In this document: in pieces, positions 21,886 through 24,732 of the stretch | How the letters are laid out: each line of letters begins with the position of its first letter | Position numbering within the stretch: the stretch's first letter is position 1 | Assembly: GCA_937927845.1 (NCBI GenBank) | Contig: CALFXE010000207.1 | Span: 1-24,732, forward strand | Direction of reading: 5' to 3' | Source: an uncultured Paludibacter sp. | GTDB lineage: Bacteria; Bacteroidota; Bacteroidia; Bacteroidales; Paludibacteraceae | DNA: 24,732 nucleotides | Program-made: the position numbers and the translations under genes | The notes under the pieces: generated by a model | The model's input: only the letters and a program-made list of their open reading frames with translations | The model's database searches: none | Told to the model about the DNA's origin: nothing

Positions 21886-24204
21886 TTATGCTTGATTTTC
21901 AATAGGTCTTACATCATCCAAACTATCAGTTTCTGTTTGCGAAGTTATTTGAATACAATTCGCATTTTTACTCCATCGAAGTTCATAACTTAATGCGATA
22001 TAAACAGCAACAGACTTGTCTAAATCATCAGTGCTATTATAATTAGAGGCTATTGTTTGCTTCAAGTTGTCATTTCTAAATAAATCAACAACACTTATGC
22101 TAATTTTCTCTTCAGAGTTACCTATTGGCTCAAGAGCATATTTTTCTTTTGTTTCTTGGGATATCTCATGTATTCTTAATTCTGGACAATTTGATTTCCT
22201 TAGTATAAATAGAGATTGTCCAACATAAGGTAATCCCAGATAACCAATGTTTATCACATTAATTCCTATGAAAGTATAGACATTGTTTCCTTTATGAACA
22301 AACTCATTCTTATGCTTATCCATTCCCATGTAAAAATCTAAATTAAACCCCATTGAAGCAATAATGTAGCTTTCTTTATCTTCTATACCCAACCTCTTTA
22401 TTGCCTCAAAAATATCAATACTAGAAATTTTATATATTCTGCTCTTTCCAAGTGTGGCAAAAGACATAGAAAATAAATATTCCATTTCCTGAGCGACTCT
22501 GCCAGCTAAGATGGTGTCGTAGTTGAGATGCGATACATCATCAGTCCAAGATCCCTTATCCATAATCATAAAATCCATATGTCCAATATAGTTAGAATAA
22601 GGGAAGTTTGTTTCTTCAACAATACCAGAACTTAGTAAGGGATGGATTCGCCCTATAGTCTTCCTTAGTATTCTCAGCGTAGATTCTTTGAATTGTGTTA
22701 AATGGGCAGGGTCAATTTCGCGTTCCTTTTCAATAACTGGTATTTTTTGTTTTATGCTATCAATATAATCACTTAACAATTTAGTTGGCTCTTCTTGTTT
22801 TCTTTCAATATAAATTTCCTCTTTCAAAAAACTGTCAAATTGCAAAAATTTGATTACTTTATACTCTTTGGAAAAATAGTTTTCGGTGAATCCCTTTAAC
22901 CGTTCTATTCTTTCTCTCATAAAATTGGCTTCTCTTACCGTTTCTGGCAACTTCGGCAAATCAGATGATTGTATGCTGTAATAATTTGTTTTAAAAGTTG
23001 AGTAAATATCGTATTGCCTTAAAAATAATAAAGCAAAATATTTTTTTAACCACATAGCCATAATACCATTAGCACTAATACCCGAGTTGTCGGGAAAAGA
23101 ATATCTCTGAATGTAATGCATCGGAGAAGACTTATCGCCCTTAATAGATAAATAGTCAGACATTAGTTCTATCATAGTGTTTGGCACTAATTTGTAAGAC
23201 GCGGGCATTGATTGAGTAAAATACATAACTTTATCAAGTAAAGCATATTTTTTACAGTAAAGTAAAAGTGCGCCGAGCATATAATGAAATTCTTTAAATC
23301 TTTCTTTATGGATTTTGATTAAGCTTTCATCAATTTCATTTTCAGAATCAAAGTAATCATTTCTATGATCAGATAGCTGATAAGTCATGTATTGATGAGC
23401 GTATTTCCAATACGAGAAAATCATATGATCGTTGTCATAAAAGATGGCTTTTCTTAATTCAGTCCAAATCACACCATAGGTCTTTTCACTAAAATAGACA
23501 TTCTGATTGTTGGCAATTAATAATTCTAATATTAAAGCTCCCCCTAGCCTCGGGAATGGATACTCTTTTTGTCTCGTTATGAGCAGGTTATTAGCTTTAC
23601 TTATAATGGCATAATGTATCTCTGGATATTCTACCTTATACTCTTCGTCTCTATTAATATTTTCGTAAAATAAATTAGTGATAAACTCTAGTGCTTCAAG
23701 TTGTAGGCGTTCTTCATTTTGTTTTATAGAATAATAGAAAATATGAGAAATAGCCACAGTCCATTTGTCGTCTTTCTTTTTTTTGTACTTCTTCTTGTAA
23801 TGGTTTAGCAGCTTCAATGGAGAGTCGTATGTTTCAATTATATCTTTTATTCCAAATAATGAGCATACAAGAGAGATAGTCGATAAAAACAAAAGGGAAA
23901 AAGCCGAATAATCTAATATACTGTTAATGAAATCAATACTTGTGTCAATCCTCGGAATTTGTAACAAATAAATGAATAGAACTATAAGTGATGTGGGAAG
24001 AGCATATTTAAATGTTCTATAACGAAATTCTTTATCAAACAAATTAGCAATTTCATCTGATGAATATTTTGTGTTTATAATATTTCTCTGACCAGACAAT
24101 ATAGGAAATGCTATTGCTAGAATCCCCACAATAAATGGAATACAAGCAACAGTTATTGCTTCTGGATATCTGCTATCTGCTAATCGATTGAATAAGTCTT
24201 CCAT
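21886..24204 (-). CDS. Uncharacterised three-helix membrane protein with a large soluble region
   Basis: A 772-residue protein I do not recognise. Three hydrophobic segments lie in the first 120 residues: AITVACIPFIVGILAIAFPI (about 16-35), ALPTSLIVLFIYLLQI (about 69-84) and FSLLFLSTISLVCSLF (about 102-117). The remaining 650 residues are hydrophilic and mostly helical with aromatic and charged blocks. No nuclease, ATPase, protease or nucleotide-binding motif stands out. The layout (membrane anchor plus long cytoplasmic domain, A+T-rich gene beside CBASS) is common for uncharacterised defence proteins. The fragment of a pentapeptide-repeat gene ends only 9 bp upstream on the same strand, so the two were probably co-transcribed before truncation. 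A sensing or membrane-damaging role is only a guess. Confidence 0.6.
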   Translation of the reverse strand: MEDLFNRLADSRYPEAITVACIPFIVGILAIAFPILSGQRNIINTKYSSDEIANLFDKEFRYRTFKYALPTSLIVLFIYLLQIPRIDTSIDFINSILDYSAFSLLFLSTISLVCSLFGIKDIIETYDSPLKLLNHYKKKYKKKKDDKWTVAISHIFYYSIKQNEERLQLEALEFITNLFYENINRDEEYKVEYPEIHYAIISKANNLLITRQKEYPFPRLGGALILELLIANNQNVYFSEKTYGVIWTELRKAIFYDNDHMIFSYWKYAHQYMTYQLSDHRNDYFDSENEIDESLIKIHKERFKEFHYMLGALLLYCKKYALLDKVMYFTQSMPASYKLVPNTMIELMSDYLSIKGDKSSPMHYIQRYSFPDNSGISANGIMAMWLKKYFALLFLRQYDIYSTFKTNYYSIQSSDLPKLPETVREANFMRERIERLKGFTENYFSKEYKVIKFLQFDSFLKEEIYIERKQEEPTKLLSDYIDSIKQKIPVIEKEREIDPAHLTQFKESTLRILRKTIGRIHPLLSSGIVEETNFPYSNYIGHMDFMIMDKGSWTDDVSHLNYDTILAGRVAQEMEYLFSMSFATLGKSRIYKISSIDIFEAIKRLGIEDKESYIIASMGFNLDFYMGMDKHKNEFVHKGNNVYTFIGINVINIGYLGLPYVGQSLFILRKSNCPELRIHEISQETKEKYALEPIGNSEEKISISVVDLFRNDNLKQTIASNYNSTDDLDKSVAVYIALSYELRWSKNANCIQITSQTETDSLDDVRPIENQA

Positions 24205-24213
24205 AAAATTATA

Positions 24214-24310
24214 CTACTTCACACTCCCAATAAAGTTGTAATCACAATGCTTAAAGTCATACATTTCAACACCAACCAGATCCGCACCAATTAGCGTTGC
24301 TCTGTATAGT
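24214..24310 (-). pseudogene. 3' fragment of a pentapeptide-repeat protein gene
   Basis: Reading leftwards from the repeat at 24311, the frame encodes LYRATLIGADLVGVEMYDFK then HCDYNFIGSVK and a TAG at 24214-24216. ATLIGADLVGVEMYDF fits consecutive A(D/N)LxG-type five-residue repeats that build a right-handed beta-helix. Everything upstream has been replaced by the IS-like repeat, and no start codon remains. It lies 9 bp before the start of the 772-residue membrane protein, so the intact locus was probably a two-gene operon. Promoter loss may also silence the downstream gene. Confidence 0.55.
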
Positions 24311-24343
24311 GGATATTCCGGTGATGTTGACCCCCTCTTGATG
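24311..24343. repeat. Inverted copy of the left-end IS21-type repeat
   Basis: GGATATTCCGGTGATGTTGA followed by CCCCCTCTTGATGG is the reverse complement of window positions 1-54 with one 22-bp unit removed and small substitutions. Both copies border a truncated gene, so each marks an insertion or recombination point. The orientation implies element interiors facing away from the 24-kb segment. Confidence 0.5.
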
Positions 24344-24732
24344 GTCTTATCTCAAAGAACGAAAGAATTTGACAAAATTATATTTTTTTTCTTAAGTTGG
24401 GTCCCGAGTTATGGAAATCTTTCCATAACTCGGGAAAAAGTTACAGGATGCAACACCGGACGAATATTTTTGAAGAGTAAGACACCCCGTTGCCAAAATG
24501 TTGTATTCTTATTTGCTGAAACTGCTGCACTTCTAAATGCTGTTTACAATTGGATTGGATCCCACGCCAAGATTTATTCCTGTCACCTCTTGATCTTTGT
24601 GTAGGCCTCCGGTGAAGTACGTCTTTTCAATTTGTCACAAATTGATATAACTAGCCCCGAGCAGGATCAAGTAATTTTATAATATACCCAAGAATTTGGA
24701 CAACAGGTTAAGCCAAAATAAATGCTTAATTT
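24344..24732. other. Gene-poor A+T-rich tail with no identified gene
   Basis: An 88-codon plus-strand frame here (24338-24604) has no protein-like features, starts inside the insertion repeat and crosses a strong palindrome, so I do not call it. On the minus strand short peptides can be read but none is recognisable. The region may be the inside of an insertion element or another degraded mobile sequence. Confidence 0.4.
24403..24434. repeat. 32-bp perfect palindrome with 2-nt centre
   Basis: CCCGAGTTATGGAAA (24403-24417) and TTTCCATAACTCGGG (24420-24434) are exact complements around TC. The arms are followed by AAAAAG. It may act as a transcription terminator for the minus-strand element to the right, or as a binding site. 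No gene pair around it explains it. Confidence 0.6.

Noticed and set aside
24338..24604. 88-codon plus-strand frame at the right end
   Set aside because: It starts inside the insertion repeat, reads through the 32-bp palindrome and shows no recognisable domain.

Overview
The window looks like a piece of a Bacteroidales chromosome. Support comes from a SusC/SusD pair, a small secreted protein that looks like DUF6520, a MauE/DoxX-type redox membrane protein, and promoters that fit the Bacteroidetes pattern (TTTG, about 20 nt, TAnnTTTG). I cannot name the genus from the sequence. Base composition splits the window: about 1.43-10.1 kb is clearly richer in G+C (metabolic locus), while the flanks and everything from about 10.6 kb onward are A+T-rich (accessory DNA).

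Left part (1-1.4 kb): a two-copy 22-bp repeat that resembles an IS21-type insertion end, fragments of two broken genes, and a HicAB toxin-antitoxin pair. The hicA toxin carries one nonsense codon and hicB is intact. Middle part (1.4-10.1 kb): a MauE-like gene with a 5' deletion and a DUF6520-like gene run rightwards. They converge at a bidirectional terminator on a leftward operon susC - susD - S9 peptidase, which probably takes up and cleaves peptides. Upstream of susC are a duplicated start region, a possible 13-codon leader, and a candidate structured RNA with its own promoter element.

Right part (10.6-24.3 kb) is a defence island. Rightward genes are an XRE regulator, a PD-(D/E)XK nuclease-like protein, a candidate structured RNA of about 315 nt immediately followed by a reverse transcriptase, and a fusion of a RibD-like deaminase with a GHKL (RecG-like) ATPase. 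Leftward genes form a complete type II CBASS operon: patatin phospholipase CapV, DncV-like nucleotidyltransferase, Cap2 (E2-E1) and Cap3 (JAMM). Next comes a 772-residue protein with three membrane segments of unknown function, preceded by a truncated pentapeptide-repeat gene. That fragment ends at an inverted copy of the left-end repeat.

The most interesting item is the RNA-reverse transcriptase unit at 13.56-15.43 kb. Three nested long-range stems, one crossing GC-rich helix (a potential pseudoknot) and several local hairpins, one GAAA-capped, all end 4 nt before the RT start codon. The RT lacks the retron hallmarks I can check for by eye. This layout recalls defence-associated RTs that copy an adjacent non-coding RNA, but I cannot assign it to a described subtype without searches.
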